This document shows positions 12,265 to 46,799 of a stretch of DNA of 64,000 nucleotides, piece by piece (the first letter of the stretch is position 1; every line of letters begins with the position of its first letter). The position numbers and the translations under genes were made by a program. The notes beneath the pieces were generated by a model. It worked only from the letters and a program-made list of their open reading frames with translations, was not told where the DNA came from and did no database searches. The stretch lies in assembly GCF_027744825.2 (NCBI RefSeq), contig NC_071343.1, positions 15,362,866 through 15,426,865 on the forward strand, given 5' to 3'. Source of the DNA: Synchiropus splendidus (lineage: Eukaryota > Chordata > Actinopteri > Syngnathiformes > Callionymidae).

Positions 12265-12423
12265 AACTTTAAGAAACACTCAAACTCAAGCACACACAGT
12301 AACACACACAGCCCAGCTCGAGGGCCTCACAGCTGTTTCGCTCCGCACAAGTCGGAGCCTGAGAGCCTGGTGTCGCCACTTTGCTTGAATGTAGTTGGTC
12401 CGGGCAGTCATGTGATCCAGCTC
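8741..12423. other. arsh upstream flank and cd99 downstream flank / possible 3'UTR
   Basis: No gene is supported on either strand. Part may be cd99 3'UTR: a variant ATTAAA signal (minus strand) lies at 12210-12215 and a canonical AATAAA at 9341-9346. Frames such as 11472-11882 plus and 10962-11198 minus have no family resemblance and no splice support. A CT/CA microsatellite lies at 12231-12261. The rest is unremarkable single-copy-like DNA. Confidence 0.5.
12231..12261. repeat. CT/CA compound microsatellite
   Basis: CTCTCTCTCT followed by about ten CA units, just downstream of the cd99 stop codon and so possibly in its 3'UTR. Confidence 0.9.
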
Positions 12424-34308
<21,885 letters not shown>

Positions 34309-34770
34309 CGGAACACGGTGTTCGGCTGGACCGGGCTGAGGCTTCTCTGTTCAGGTGGATCCGGGTGCGCGTGTGTGTCGGGGAGTGGACCAGACTGTCT
34401 CCGGGCTCCGAACAGCTCCGTCGTCGTCTCCTTTTGTCTGGATTGGAAGAGAGAGGTTCAGTCTTTATTGAGGTGGGCGGGTCTTCCCTCCTCCCAAAAT
34501 CAGACAGGCAGACAGGGGTTGGGTCCGGTTCTGGACGGGTTTGCGCTGTCATCCACTGATGGGTGTTGGAGTCACATGTTCGAGCGTGAGCACGACGTCT
34601 GAATAATGTCTGACCTGGCTCCGAGGGAGGGATGAATGGGCTCACCTGATCAAACGGAACCAAGCGGTCCGAATTGTGCCGAGCCGTTTTTGACGTCTCC
34701 ACGAACGTGCGACAAAAATGGCGGCACATTGTGACCGAAAGTTGGCCGAGTCATCACTGTAACTTTTTAA
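34309..34770 (-). promoter_or_regulatory. cd99: cd99 5'UTR and promoter region
   Basis: This GC-richer stretch upstream of the initiator ATG (34308) contains many CpG, a CRE-like TGACGTCT (34691-34698) and a YY1-type AAAATGGCGGC (34715-34725). No TATA box is evident. The start site is not visible, so the limits are simply the ATG and the edge of the TCTA/TCTG array. Confidence 0.5.
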
Positions 34771-34778
34771 TCTACCTG

Positions 34779-34846
<68 letters not shown>

Positions 34847-34851
34847 TCTCC

Positions 34852-34883
<32 letters not shown>

Positions 34884-34938
34884 TTATCTATCTATCTACC
34901 TGTCTGGCTGTCTGTCTGTCTATCTACCTGCCTGTCTG

Positions 34939-34974
<36 letters not shown>

Positions 34975-34998
34975 CCTGTCTGTCTATCTATCTATCTA

Positions 34999-35071
<73 letters not shown>

Positions 35072-35098
35072 GTGTCTATCTATCTATCTACCTGTCTG

Positions 35099-35149
<51 letters not shown>

Positions 35150-35206
35150 GTCTATCTATCTATTTATCTATCTATCTATCTACCTGTCTACCTGTCTGTC
35201 TGTCTA

Positions 35207-35244
<38 letters not shown>

Positions 35245-35262
35245 GATCTATTTATCTATCTA
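34771..35262. repeat. Large (TCTA/TCTG)n array
   Basis: About 490 bases of TCTA, TCTG and occasional TCTACC/TTTATC units in alternating blocks. It gives a spurious long frame of Ile-Tyr-Leu-Ser on the plus strand, not a gene. It begins about 460 bases upstream of the cd99 ATG. Confidence 0.97.
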
Positions 35263-35399
35263 AATGAATGTTTGATAGTTTAAATTGATTGTTAACCACC
35301 AACAGTTAAAAAGATATTGTCCACTTTATGTTCCACTCCATTATGTTCCACTTTACAACAAAGGACTGTGCTGTCTCTTAGTGACTAAGACTAAGACGA

Positions 35400-36590
35400 A
35401 CGATGTCACTGAGACAGCAAAGTCGATCACAGTCACTGATGGGACACCCCCTTCCCTCCCCCCTCTTTCTCTTGACATCATGGAGCAGGACGTGCGCACT
35501 CAGTTCAGGAAGCTGAACCTTTAGAAGGCGGCGGGTACAGACAGAGTTTCCCCTGCCATCCTGAAGCATTGTGCTGCTGAGCTGGCTCCAGTGTTCACGG
35601 ACATCTTCAATGCTTCCTTGGTGTCCTGTCATGTTCCTGCCTGCTTTAAGTCCTCCACTATCATCCCTGTTCCCAAGAAGGCCGGGTCAGCGTGTGCGGC
35701 TGGGGACGACTGTCTCCGACACTCTGACCCTCAACATCGGGTCTCCTCAGGGCTGTGTTCTCTCTCCATGGCTCTTCTCCCTGTACACTAACTGTTGCAC
35801 CTCCAGCCACGAGTCCGTGAAGCTGATCAAGTTTGCGGATGACACCACCATCATCGGGCTCATCTCAGATGGAGATGAGTCGGCTTACAGGAGGGAGGTG
35901 GAGCAGCTGGTGTCCTGGTGCAGCAACAACAACCTGGAGCTCAACGCTCAGAAGACAGTGGAGATGGTCATAGACTTGAGGAGAGTAACAGTTTCTCCGT
36001 CCCCCTCTCATGTTGGCTGGTTTACCCATTTCCATTGTACATTGTACATTGTACTCATTCTGCTTCCTGGGAACTGCCATCACTGAGGACCTCAAATGGG
36101 AGCCAACCATCAGGTCCCTCATCAGGAAGGCCCAGCAGAGAATGTTCTTCCTGAGGCAGCTACGGAAACTACGACTGCCAACAAAGTTGCTGGTGGAGTT
36201 CTACACAGCCATCATCCAGTCCATCCTCACCTCCTCTATCACTGTCTGGTACAGCAGCGCCATCGACAGGGACAAGAGCAGACTGCAGCGCATCGTACGT
36301 TCTGCTGTGAAGGTGATCGGTTGCAGCCTGCCACCTCTTCAGGACCTGTATGTCTCCAGGACCCAGAGACGTGCAGGTGGGATCAGAGCCGACCCTTCTC
36401 ATCCTGGTCATGGACTGTTTGTCCCTCTTCCCTCTGGCAGGAGGCTACGGTCCATCCAGACCAGAACCTCCCGTCACAGGAACAGCTTCTTCCCCTCGGC
36501 CGTCAGACTGTTGAATTTGCGATCAGCCTCTGTTGGTTGTGGGTTATTTTATTTTATTTTAGTCAGAGGTCACTTCATCCATTCTTTCAG
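35400..36590 (+). mobile_element. Decayed non-LTR retrotransposon (CR1/L2/Rex-type LINE)
   Basis: Conceptual pieces of reverse transcriptase are clear: the N-terminal fingers segment ([27 protein letters not shown]), the palm block [19 protein letters not shown] followed by KFADDTTIIG with the catalytic DD, then the thumb region (QQRMFFLRQLRKLRLPTKLL) and the C-terminal [21 protein letters not shown] stop breaks the frame at 35521. The sequence jumps straight from the VPKK segment to the end of the next block, so the central palm is deleted, and a frameshift follows RRVTVS. The element is dead. Its 3' end recurs at 6847-7141 and 46722-46792. Confidence 0.88.
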
Positions 36591-37143
36591 TCGAGGTTGG
36601 GTTGTGAGGTCAGAAGCTTGCTGCATTCCCATCGTGTAACAAGTGAGTCTACTGGTGGACACCTTAGCGGCACCACCCGGTCAAGGTCAAGTCTGACTGT
36701 TTCAAAGTGTCAAAACTCGATTATAACTGTATTTAACGCTGATGTAAGCAATGCTGAATAAGCAATGTTTCTGAAAACTTCATTACTGATTTTGAATATT
36801 CACCTGTTTGGTCAGGGTCTTCACCAAAGGACCATAGAGTCTGGGGTAACAAAGACGACAGATGGATAACCAACCAGTGTGTGGTAACCCAGAGAGGTCA
36901 CCGAGCCCGATGCACATGTGGACCCAAACATTCCTCCTTCATATCCATTGGTTTACATTCAGTGGAGATCAACAACAAACACAAGCAGCTGCATCCATGT
37001 CACACAGTTTTGACAATCTGCAGGAAGTGACTGTTGCCATGGCGCTGAACACATCCATTTACCATTTAGTGCTAATTTTAGGTCTTTTAAGACCCAACTG
37101 AAAAGAAAAAAAAAAAAAATCAGCATGACACAATCTGAAAATG

Positions 37144-37149
37144 TTTATT
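37144..37149 (-). terminator. snx4: Candidate snx4 poly(A) signal
   Basis: AATAAA on the minus strand, about 680 bases past the stop codon. Inference only. Confidence 0.35.
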
Positions 37150-37830
37150 AGTGCTGTGACAATCACGTAATCTCCCGTTCAGCAATAGTAATAAAATCAT
37201 ACAGACATGGATGGAATTTAAGTGACGCTCCTTTGGCACTTTTGCTTTCTTTAGTGTGACAGACAAGAAAGGCATTAAATTACAACAGACATTTAAATTA
37301 GTAATAATTCGATGATTATTTTACATCAGTTCATTAGTTTTCCGGTGAACCGAAAACTAAGATTAAGGCAACCAGTCTTGGACTCCATGTGTGAAAGTGT
37401 TTTTTTTTTGCTTTGGTGGCTACAAAAGCTGTTTTTTTTTGGCAAAAGCTCATAAAGTAAAAAAATTGCCACACAGAAAGAGCCCCACATGAAGCAGAAG
37501 TGTGTGACCCCGCTAAAAGAAAAGCACATACCACAGTCTGTTATTCGAGGTTGGGCCACCCCGCAATAAGTCAAACGGTCCACTTCCTGAAATGTGCAAT
37601 TTCCTGTGACGAAATATAAAGTAGCACCCAGGCCTACATTCCAGACGTTCGGGGCGAGATAAGAATATTAGTCCGTGTTTTATGACCTGCTGTAGTGTCT
37701 CGCATTCTGTGGTGTTAGAGTGATTTAAAAGAAGGAAGATCCCCGGATTGGACTCAGAGGAAGTCTGAAAGATGGATGTCCAAGAGTTCTGCTAACAAAG
37801 AGCTGGGCAGTGGTCAAGAGCAGCGCTGAG

Positions 37831-40800
37831 TCACATCTTGTTGAAACACTCTTTGGCATTGGACCACACCTGAATTCCCTGAAACACAAGATCAAATAGC
37901 TGGAAGTATTAGCAGACAAGAAGCCACGACCTTTACCCCTTATTCACGTAGATATAAAGGACTCTGTGAAGAGGCCGCAAGAGAATCTGGGACTCTTGGG
38001 TCGGGCGTGGTCCATGTTTTAATTCAAGTCATCATTGACTCCAGAACGTAAACACATTTGAACAAGCCTCATCGGTACCATGAAGTTGGACAAAGTAGGC
38101 TGCAACAATGAAACACATCGATCACTACTCCCAGAGACACTAAATGATAAAAAATTCCACTGCCCTCTAGTGGCAGGAGGCCATCAAAACATGATATGAA
38201 TGAGTAAAGGTAGGTCCCTTGTGACTTGACGACACATGATACTCCGTGTTTTCTAGCCACCAAAGCCTCTTAAGAGAGCAGGTCGAAAGTCTACATGGCA
38301 GATTAGAGAAATGAGCTACTCTTTCACTTCAGTTCTGCTCTCAGCTAGGTCAACATGCCGCGACTTGTCACTGCAGTTTGACACGACAAATGTCGCACGA
38401 AATACTGAAGCTGCCACCCTGTCTATGACTCGCCTCTGCCATGCTGCAGTGCAACACTTTGTGTCTCTCCTTTGTTTTCATACAAAAGCCTTTCCAGATC
38501 CAGTACTGTTGAAAAACACTGACCACAGGTGAATAGGGGCATTATTTCTTACGCTAAATGTGAGTGTCAAAAGTGCATGGTTTAATTCTAAATTAATATG
38601 CGACTTTTCATATCAATATATTGAAATAATCTTGAAGGAATTTGATGACCAGCGTGAGCTGAGAACAGCTGCAGTTGAAATGAAAAACCATTCATTTAAA
38701 TGGAATACAGCCGTGTTTGTTTAGAACAAATGCAAATCCATAGAATGTTCACACAAACAGAGGAAGATAAACAAAAACAGACGTACCTTCTTGCACATGC
38801 TGATCTGCATTATGGCGTAACTGATAAGTGCTTCGCGTAAATCTCCGTCCTTCTGCTCCTTGAAACGCTCAACGTCCTCCCAGGCTGTTTGCACAAACTC
38901 TCTGGGGAAAGAAACAACAACATCAACATAGCTTCATACAGAGAGGATGCGCCATATGGACAGGTGGACAAGCGGCACTCCCTCTGTAAAATTTGATGCA
39001 GCAAAAAAAAGAAAAAAAATAGAATTTAAAAGAATAGAATTTAGCTCACAGGAGAAGCTACATCTATTGCAATCGTACACTTGAGTGCAGAAAGCACTAC
39101 TGCAGTTGGAGTATGAGGCGATTGCTTTCACCATGACTCACTTTACTGCAAAAAAATGGCTTGTGATGAAGAGGAATTTGGGTTTAGGATATAAGACGTT
39201 ATAGAGTGGTTTCTTACTGGCACTCCCTGTTCTTCTGTTTGACCACTTCCTCTCCTTCCTGGATACTCTGCTCCAGAGCAGCCAACCTGATCTCCCTCTG
39301 CTCCGGAGTTTCCTGGCCAAACAACTTGCTGGTCATCCCCTTCAGGGAGAAGACGCGCATCGTCTGCGCATCGACACACACAAGAGCTTCACGTTAAAAC
39401 ATGGCACGCAGTTAAAAGATTTAACAGCACCTTCGAGACATACCAGAGTCTAGTAACTTCTGCAGGTTTCGCTGTGCAGTGTTAACTAGCTATTACAAAT
39501 GATAAAAACTGAACACATTCTTACTGTGCAGTCTTTTGTGAGGCACATACTGAGGTGAGGCGTCATTTCAAGACATTCCAAGAATAGTTTGGTTGATGTG
39601 ACATTCAACATTCGATTTTCTTAGTCAGAAATATTGTGTGTTTCATAACAAAGACGAGGGGACGCAATGAGTTAGCAAATAGAATAGACGCGATAACGCA
39701 GTAGTGTTTGTCTGAGCCAGCAGAGGGAGACAAAGACAGGATATTGAATGTGTCAAAGAGAGCCATCTGTACATAAAGCGCTTTTCGCAGTAGCCCTTTG
39801 AGGGTCAGACCTTTGTGCCATGTAAGGTGAACAATTGATTCATGACTTCAGCCAGTTGACACACACAGAATATGAATAAAATGTGCATATATGAACGTGA
39901 AATTGAATGACTTACCCCAGTGACCAGCTCCTCTTTCTGCTGCTTCTTGTAGGAGAGGTCTTGAGCAGCCAGTTCCAGCTCATACTGAATCAGTTCATGT
40001 TTCCTGCACACCGACCTTCACAGAAGATGCAGAAGAGTTCAGTTTCAAATCTGCCTCACTGCCGTTTTCACTAGGTTCCACAGGTGTTTTTTCAGCGAAT
40101 GCCTTGTGATAGAGACCTGACAGCTTCAGTGTAGAACAGGTATTCTTTTAGCTGGTCAGCGTAGTGCTCTTCTTCCTCCAAGATGTCATCTATAGATGCT
40201 GCGTACCTGGGAATGACAGCCAGGGTTAAAATAAAGGTCTTTGGACGGTGAAATGCGAGTTACTCACGTGTCCATGTGGTGACCAGCGCTCTGCAGTCCG
40301 TCGCCCATCTCCTTCTCTATTGCGCTCCACTCACTAAAATCACAATTCATGTATTCACTGCTACAGTGCAAGGCAAAATATGCCAAAAATATAAAGGACA
40401 AAGATATTTTTAAAATGGATGTAGACCAGTGAATATTTTAATGGAGGCTGCATTTATATATTGTTTTTTAATTATCATTTTACACTCTCCATTTCTGTAT
40501 GAATTAAAAATATGTATCGCTGCCATTTCATTTTTGATTTTATTTTTAAAAAGCAGTAATGTTTAATGGATAATTTAAGCGGTTAAACCACATAAATGCC
40601 GACATATGTTTTATATATTTGAAAAAACACTGCTATTGAAGGTGGAGTGAGTACAAATGCCAAACCTGAAAACTCTGCCGTAGTTTCCATGCACCTTGTA
40701 AACTCCATATAATCTGTCTGCCACTCTCTGGAAGAAAAATGTTTTTTGCATTTTTGAGATGGAAAAAATGAAATAAGACAGGAGTGATCCTCATGTTATC

Positions 40801-43800
40801 ATAAATTCATTCATTCATTTGCCTGAGAACTATACCAAACTGGTCCACTAACCATCTTGCATTCTTACGATTGTCCGATGGAGGGAGCCAAAGTAAGACA
40901 AATGCAATGTTCACAGCTCGCAGATGAGAATTTCAACACAGGAATTACAATTACATTGACAATATTCACAGGAAAAAAAGCTTCCTCACCGCTCGCACTC
41001 TGAGTAACTGTGAAATTACGCTGTTCAGTTCATCGCTGTACTGTTTCATTGCTGTAAATCGCCTTAAGAGCAGAAAGACACGTCATGTAAACAGACAGAC
41101 GTACATTAACAAACCAAAGCATCGGTCACATACTTGTCGGGGTTCTTGACTCTGAACATGGCGCTCAATGATTTCAGCCTGGGGTCCACCTGGTGCAACA
41201 CAAAGTAAAACTAAACCACTGCAAGTGGTATCTGGAGACGTCGCTGACGCAGTCAGTACCTTATCTTGAAAGGCTGTTTCCAAAACTGCATCCTTCCAGC
41301 TCTTCTCCTGAAGGGCACAATGAGGGAAATGGTTTTCATCTTATGCTTGTGTTTAAACGACAATAGAGAAGAGTATTGTTGCCATAGCAACATTATTGTA
41401 TATTTGCATCACTTCAGTACAAACTTAAGGTAAATACCTTCACTTGCATAGTGAGCGCTTAAGCTACGGCATATAACAGTGTTTGCATTCCACTGCTCAT
41501 GTGTGATTCAAAACAGTTATTCAGACACTGACCTTTGTGAGAAAATGGTAAAATATCTTGTCTTTGGAGAGGACAGGGTGAGACATGACACGCAAAAGAA
41601 AGTTTTCCAAACCCACTCTCCTCCGCTCCACAAAGTCTGGGTCAAGGTTGTCTGCTGAGAGTTTGTGCCACACAAACTCTGCCTACGACAGACACAACAG
41701 TATGAACAGATAAAGCTCAATGAGAGTCTTCCCCCTCCAAGTGTGTGAAACCTACTCTTTTTTCTGGCAGAGGAGGAATGACGATGTAGGGATAGGTGGC
41801 CAGGAGGTACGTTCTCAGCAACTCAAACTCACTGTAGCGTCTCCAGAGAGAGTCAGGGGCTGCAGGTGTGACCCCGTCGGGGACGGTTTCAGCTGGCCTT
41901 CGAAGAAATAATACAATAGCTGAAACACTGTTTTAGTTTTGTTATCAGACTAATAAACCTGAGTCTGGATAGAAGAGGTTCAGAGTCTCTGTGAATGGAA
42001 GCACTTTCCACCTTGTACAGCAGGACTGCATAATCCTGTGATTTGCTTTTGTTCATAGATTGTGAAACTTCCACAAATTCACAAGAAGAAGCCACTAAGT
42101 ATGTGCTCATAAAAATAGTAGTGTGTTGAGTCAATCAGATCAGAGTTCAAATCATGAGTTACAGTTGCGACTGTTGTGCCGTGAGTGTGACTCTGTAGTT
42201 ATTTGTGATATTTCTCTACTGTTGCACAAGAAGACACAGTCTGCTAAACTAGTAAGACACACCACAGAATGAATAAAGTAGGGTTGCACCGATCGCCTTC
42301 TTTTTTCTTTTGTTTTCCTAAACTTAATCACACACAAAATTATCTTTTTTTCTGATTAATTACACAAACCTATTAAATAGCAATAATACTGAACAACACA
42401 ATATAGATTAGACTGGACAAGACCAGACTAGACGGCCTTTATTCCTCCCACAATGACGAAATTTGTGATCTTACAGCAACATAACATCTAAGACAAACAT
42501 TGAACAATAAAGACATAGACAAAGCAACAATATAATCAACACTATAGAAACAAATAAAACACTGAAGAAATAGAAAACAAAAAAAAACTTTTAAAGCTAA
42601 CAAACCAAAAAGGCACACTGCTTAATATAAAGTAAATAACATGGATTCCCTTTTCAATGAACAATGAACACATCAAACCCACAATGTGCACTTCACTTTT
42701 CTCTTGTGAAATACCAGATTGTTGTCTTAGAACCTGACAGCTGCTCCTCTTTTCATCGACTACATATCCAGGGAATGAATATATGGGGTCCAGAACTCGG
42801 CTGCTGGTCCATAACAGTAAACTCCATTAGCGTCATAAGACTCTTGGTAGAGCTCGAATTTGACGCAGTGATTTGAAGCCAGAAGTCCTGTTCAGGGTTG
42901 GGAGTGGTGCTGTCCCAGAAGTCGAGAGGCAGGAATACACCCTGGACAGGTTGCCAGTCTACAGCACCAGTCTATGGCAAGGGCAACGCAAGGCACACAC
43001 AGCATGTACCTGAAGAAAACCCACTGCACATGGGGAGAACATGGAAACTCCATGCAGAAAGGACCCACAACCTTCTTGCTGCAAGACGAGAGTGCTAACC
43101 ACAAGGCAGATGTTTTAATGCTGCAAACTGACATTTTGTTTCTGCAGTCATTTTTCTTGACAGGACGTATTGCCAAGCCACTGCCATCGAGGCTGGCTGG
43201 CTCTAATGTCTGCAGCCGCAGGTCTACTCTGCATGCAGGAGGGTCAGCAGCAGCATCACAAGCTGCCTGATTTTCCAGAGAAATGCCTGAACATTTCTCA
43301 TCGTGTATAAATATACAAATATTTGTGATATGATCCTGATGACATCATAAATGCCCATATTGGCTCGGATAAATCGGCTGGCCTATCGATCCGTGCAGCT
43401 CTAGTTGTATCATAATAGGTAATAATAAGTGATTGAGTTTTCTTCTACATTGCAAATTCCAAACACTGTTAGTGCAATCATCCTATCTTACTCAGAGAGA
43501 TGAAGATACACACAGATACCAGTAACCTAGGTGCCATGTCATTGCTCGACACAACTACTTATGTTGTCAATTCCAAAACAGAAATTCAATAATTAACACA
43601 TAAAAGTTTGAATATCCATTTATTTTCAACACAGTGTTTCACCGAGGCACCAGCACAGCGGGAGACCCAGCAGGTGTTGGTATGAACCAAGGCAGACAAC
43701 CGTGTCAGAAAACAAAACCACTCAATCTAACAAAACAAACACTGGTCCAGAGACAACTAATGTTATTATCAAAAGTTTCCTGTATTGGAAATAAGTTATA

Positions 43801-45483
43801 AAATACCATAGTCCACCAAACTCTCCACAACCACCACACGCTGGTGTCGGCTGTCAAACACCACAGAGCTGGAGAGCAGGCCGTGCTGTCGTGGTCTCGT
43901 CATATTCGTGTATGCAAGTCCAATGCAGTGTGTGCGTTTATTGAATTTATTGTGAGGGGCAAAATTCTCATCACGGGAATTGTTTTTGGTGTTTACGCCC
44001 ATTCCTAGTGACTAGTTGACTATCAAAATAGTCTTGTGTGGCCACCCTAGCATATTAGAACCACATGTTTTACGGACATTGTTTGATGCAGGTAACTGTA
44101 TTAAAATAACACTTTCCATAAACCTCTCCTAGTGAACTTGAATATGCAGTTGGGGTAAAAAAAGACCTGAATGCAAATAATACTGCTGTGTCACCAGACT
44201 TACTCTGACAGCATGAATGTGCTGACATGAATGTTTTTTTGTTTTTTTGTTTTTTTTGGTCACACTGGGCCTGAAAAAAAGGCACCAGGGGAAACACCCG
44301 ATGTTCAAACAAATTCTTAACTATCAAGAGAACAATCGCCAGGCAGAAGTGATGTCTACACCATTCAGGTTGTTCTGCACATATTAGCCAGGTAAACAGA
44401 ATAGTCAGAAATAAATATACAGTATGTACACAGATATTAACGGTCAGTAGAATTAATCATATGATCCAGTACTGTAGGTGGACAACTGCAGGTTAACCTT
44501 CATAGCAGGGTCTCAAAGACAGACAAAACTGTGCCCTTAACTCTCACAACCGAAACACGATACTTGAGTTTCCAGGGAAAATATGTAAGTGTAACAGAAG
44601 AACTGTGGTGCAGTTATTTATCCCTGTTTGTTTTTTGGCATCATCAATCCCATGATTCTTTGCATGAACACAAGTTAAACACCTAGTGGCAAACAACCCC
44701 GCCAGCTATTGAGACAGAAGCAAGGCATCCGTGAAATATCAATGAAGGCAAAGGCGTGTAACTTACCGTGTCTCTATGAGGTAGACTGTGTAGGTTTCCT
44801 GCATGTTTACAGTGTTCTTTCCTGTCCGCTTCTCCGCTTCAGCCACATTGATCTCCAGCGTTCTCATCTCCGACGTTTCCTTCTCCACCATCTACACAAC
44901 ATAATGATGAGAGAGTTATTTCTTTAAGTCAATGAGACACATCCTCATCTGTGCAAAAACATGTTGGAATCATGTATGAAGCCAACATTAAAGTACAATA
45001 ACTGTACGCTACACATATGCTCCATGAAAATCCAAAGTCATTGAACCCATTAGATTTGAGAAGTACGTGACAGAAGGGAATGTAAACAGAACTTTTACTG
45101 GGCTAGCCACTACGAGCTAACAGGCTAACATCAAAAGTAAAGTTAAGAAGGCAACTACGAATAAATTCACGCCAACGTGAAACGCTGGAATATCACAAAT
45201 TGCAGAGGCACGTAGATGTGAAACTTATTTGATGTCGTCACGCCTTATAAAGTCAACATTTGACTGAGAGATGAGTCGGAGCTAGCGTGCACTAGCTTCG
45301 GGCCTGTTTGAAAAGTTTTCCAGCGGCAGAGTTTCATTGGGAAGTGAAGAAGTGTTCAGGAGGGTGGATAAGAATAAAAAACCCTACCGTGTTGATGACG
45401 TTGTTCTCAGATTCCGTCGACGTGATGTCGGTGTTGCCGATCACAGCGACTTCTTCGTGACTCCCAGAGTCTGCCATCATCAT
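37831..45483 (-). CDS. snx4: Sorting nexin 4
   Basis: Fourteen exons (minus strand): 45483-45388, 44891-44767, 41897-41756, 41682-41533, 41307-41260, 41189-41134, 41062-40990, 40727-40666, 40333-40268, 40206-40117, 40015-39916, 39363-39218, 38901-38787 and 37878-37831. Joined they give 1317 bases, 438 aa, against 450 in human SNX4. The PX domain runs from LEINVAEAEKRTGKN (about 43) with the PI3P-binding RRYSEF at 93-98; the second half is the helical BAR domain (HYADQLKEYLFYTEAVR, CRKHELIQYELELAAQDL, FSLKGMTSKLFGQETPEQRE). It ends ISMCKKGIQVWSNAKECFNKM, very close to the mammalian protein. SNX4 forms endosomal PX-BAR coats for recycling to the plasma membrane and supports autophagy. Start chosen at the first of three consecutive ATG codons; an in-frame upstream ATG at 45546 lies beyond an NRF1 promoter motif and is less likely. 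All exon phases agree. Confidence 0.95.
41378..41391. promoter_or_regulatory. RFX-type X-box palindrome
   Basis: GTTGCCATAGCAAC, with perfect five-base outer arms, matches the RFX X-box. It lies in snx4 intron 4. Motif match only. Confidence 0.5.
42279..43403. mobile_element. hAT-like non-autonomous element in snx4 intron 2
   Basis: The left end TAGGGTTGCACCGATCG and the reverse complement of the right end TAGAGCTGCACGGATCG match at most positions, and TAGGGnTGCACCGAT ends are typical of hAT elements. The 8-base flanks do not match, so the insertion is old or an end was remodelled. An internal stretch near 42400-42480 (CCCACAATGACGAAATTTGT) looks like another retroelement 3' end in reverse, and an L2-like repeat lies at 42895-43095. 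Confidence 0.6.
42895..43095 (+). repeat. L2-like 3' repeat nested in the hAT-like element
   Basis: It shows the common vertebrate pattern in order: CCTGGACAGGTTGCCAGTCT, GAAGAAAACCCACTGCACA, TGGGGAGAACATGGAAACTC, CAGAAAGGACCCACAACCTT, then GAGAGTGCTAACCAC. Confidence 0.7.
43801..44007. mobile_element. Truncated hAT copy, family of 6068-7390
   Basis: Read on the minus strand from 44007, TAGGAATGGGCG is followed by blocks matching the 6068-7390 element in order, including GCATTGGACTTGCATACACG and the GTTTGACAGCCGACACCAGC region. Homology fades near 43801 and no second terminus is present. Confidence 0.75.
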
Positions 45484-45560
45484 CTGACTGCTGCTGTGGT
45501 CAGCTGAACTGCTGCACACACGCGCATGCGCAAACAGAACCGACATTGCTGGAAAATTGG
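45484..45560 (-). promoter_or_regulatory. snx4: snx4 5'UTR and core promoter with NRF1 site
   Basis: CGCGCATGCGC (45521-45531) is a near-ideal palindromic NRF1 site, 38 bases upstream of the first ATG of the chosen start. NRF1 sites usually sit within a few tens of bases of the start site of TATA-less housekeeping genes, consistent with broad expression of snx4. Confidence 0.6.
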
Positions 45561-45599
45561 AAAATAATCGCCTCAAAACCATAGTTCTATCAATTAAAA

Positions 45600-46480
45600 T
45601 TAAAATTAAAATTAAGTCAATTTATTCAAATACATTTATAAAATCGATACATCACTGATATGGTCCATTCTCCCACCGTTCTCTTCTTCATGGAGTTCAG
45701 TCTTCATACAGGAAAAAGTCTAAACATATTGCGTTTATAAACAATTTCCATGTGTACACAGATAGTCGACAGAGCTTCCTTTCAGCACCGACATATTCCA
45801 ATAAAGCTGCAGATTCAAGCCCTAAAGAGATTATGAAAGCAGCTACATTGTATGTTGAATCAAGAAGAATTTGCCTCAGTGGCCTCTATGGGAGGGAGTC
45901 ATAACAGCTCCTTGTCCAGTGTCAAACATTCTCTGAGAACTAACAGTTGTGACACATTGGACCAGAAGATAGATACACGCGACAGTGGAATGCCTTGACC
46001 TTTGGTTGGAATGTTGAGAATTGTCTCTGGTGTCATTTTTGAATCAGCGTTAGTGAAACTCCTAGGTGAAGGTTCTGACGACTGAGTGAATAATACTTTC
46101 TCAGCACTTGAAAGAGAAGAAAAGAACAGGTAAAAGACATTTTCTCAAATGTGTACAGTCTGCAGTCCTGACACAAACACCGCGGGACACCTCAAAGCCC
46201 CATCCCATATCCATTGTCTAGAATAGATCCTGTCCTAACATTAACATAATTAAATAAACATCCAGAAATAATAAAACTATTCTTGAGTGTAATGATTTGT
46301 ACGCCACACTGGCAAACTTACGGAAAAGCATGAACAAAAAGAAAGGTCTTTGTTTCATGTTTAAAAATATCAACACAATCACCAACATATTTCAGCTAAA
46401 AAAAATACAAGCTTTACAAACAATTTTAAGAAGATCATAATAAATCAATCAATTCTTAAACACATAGTAACTGAACTCAG
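45600..46480. other. snx4 upstream flank, no gene seen
   Basis: No exon, RNA gene or repeat with clear ends. AT-rich, with no long open frame on either strand. Confidence 0.5.
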
Positions 46481-46491
46481 ACACTTATTTG

Positions 46492-46673
46492 TAGTGATGG
46501 GCTGATGAAGCTTCATGAAACAGTCTCCTCATTTTCAGAACTCAGTAGGTGGCGCTCTTTGTTTAAAAAGGTTGTGAGATTTCATTGATGGATCATTTTA
46601 GAGCAGGCAGTGGCATCTAGTGGGCGCCGAGAATCAGGACGCTGTTTCGTGAAGCCTCGTCGGCCCAGCACTA
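46492..46673. mobile_element. hAT-like MITE with 8-bp target duplication
   Basis: The left end TAGTGATGGGCTGATGAAGC and the reverse complement of the right end TAGTGCTGGGCCGACGAGGC are long imperfect inverted repeats that continue to GAAACAG. The flanks CTTATTTG (46484-46491) and CTTATTGG (46674-46681) differ at one base, fitting an 8-base hAT duplication. Core words AGTAGGTGGCGCT and GGCATCTAGTGGGC are shared with 3515-3700. Confidence 0.82.
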
Positions 46674-46721
46674 CTTATTGGTTACCACCTTTCCTCAGAG
46701 TTTTGTAACCACTGTTAAGTG

Positions 46722-46792
46722 GCAGCCGAGGGCAAGAAGCTGTTCCTGTGACGGGAGGTTCCGGTCTGGATGCACCGTAGCCTCCTGCCGGA
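46722..46792 (-). mobile_element. Short LINE 3' fragment
   Basis: The reverse complement gives CCGGCAGGAGGCTACGGTGC and CAGGAACAGCTTCTTGCC, matching the end of the reverse-transcriptase frame of the LINE at 35400-36590. Only about 70 bases survive. Confidence 0.75.
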
Positions 46793-46799
46793 ACATGGA

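Noticed and set aside
34674..35267. 197-codon open frame on the plus strand
   Set aside because: It is the translation of the TCTA/TCTG array (Ile-Tyr-Leu-Ser/Cys-Leu-Ser repeats), not a protein.
45484..45582. Longer snx4 N-terminus from in-frame ATG at 45582 or 45546
   Set aside because: Both lie upstream of or beside the NRF1 promoter motif and would add sequence unlike SNX4; three clustered ATGs at 45483 fit better.
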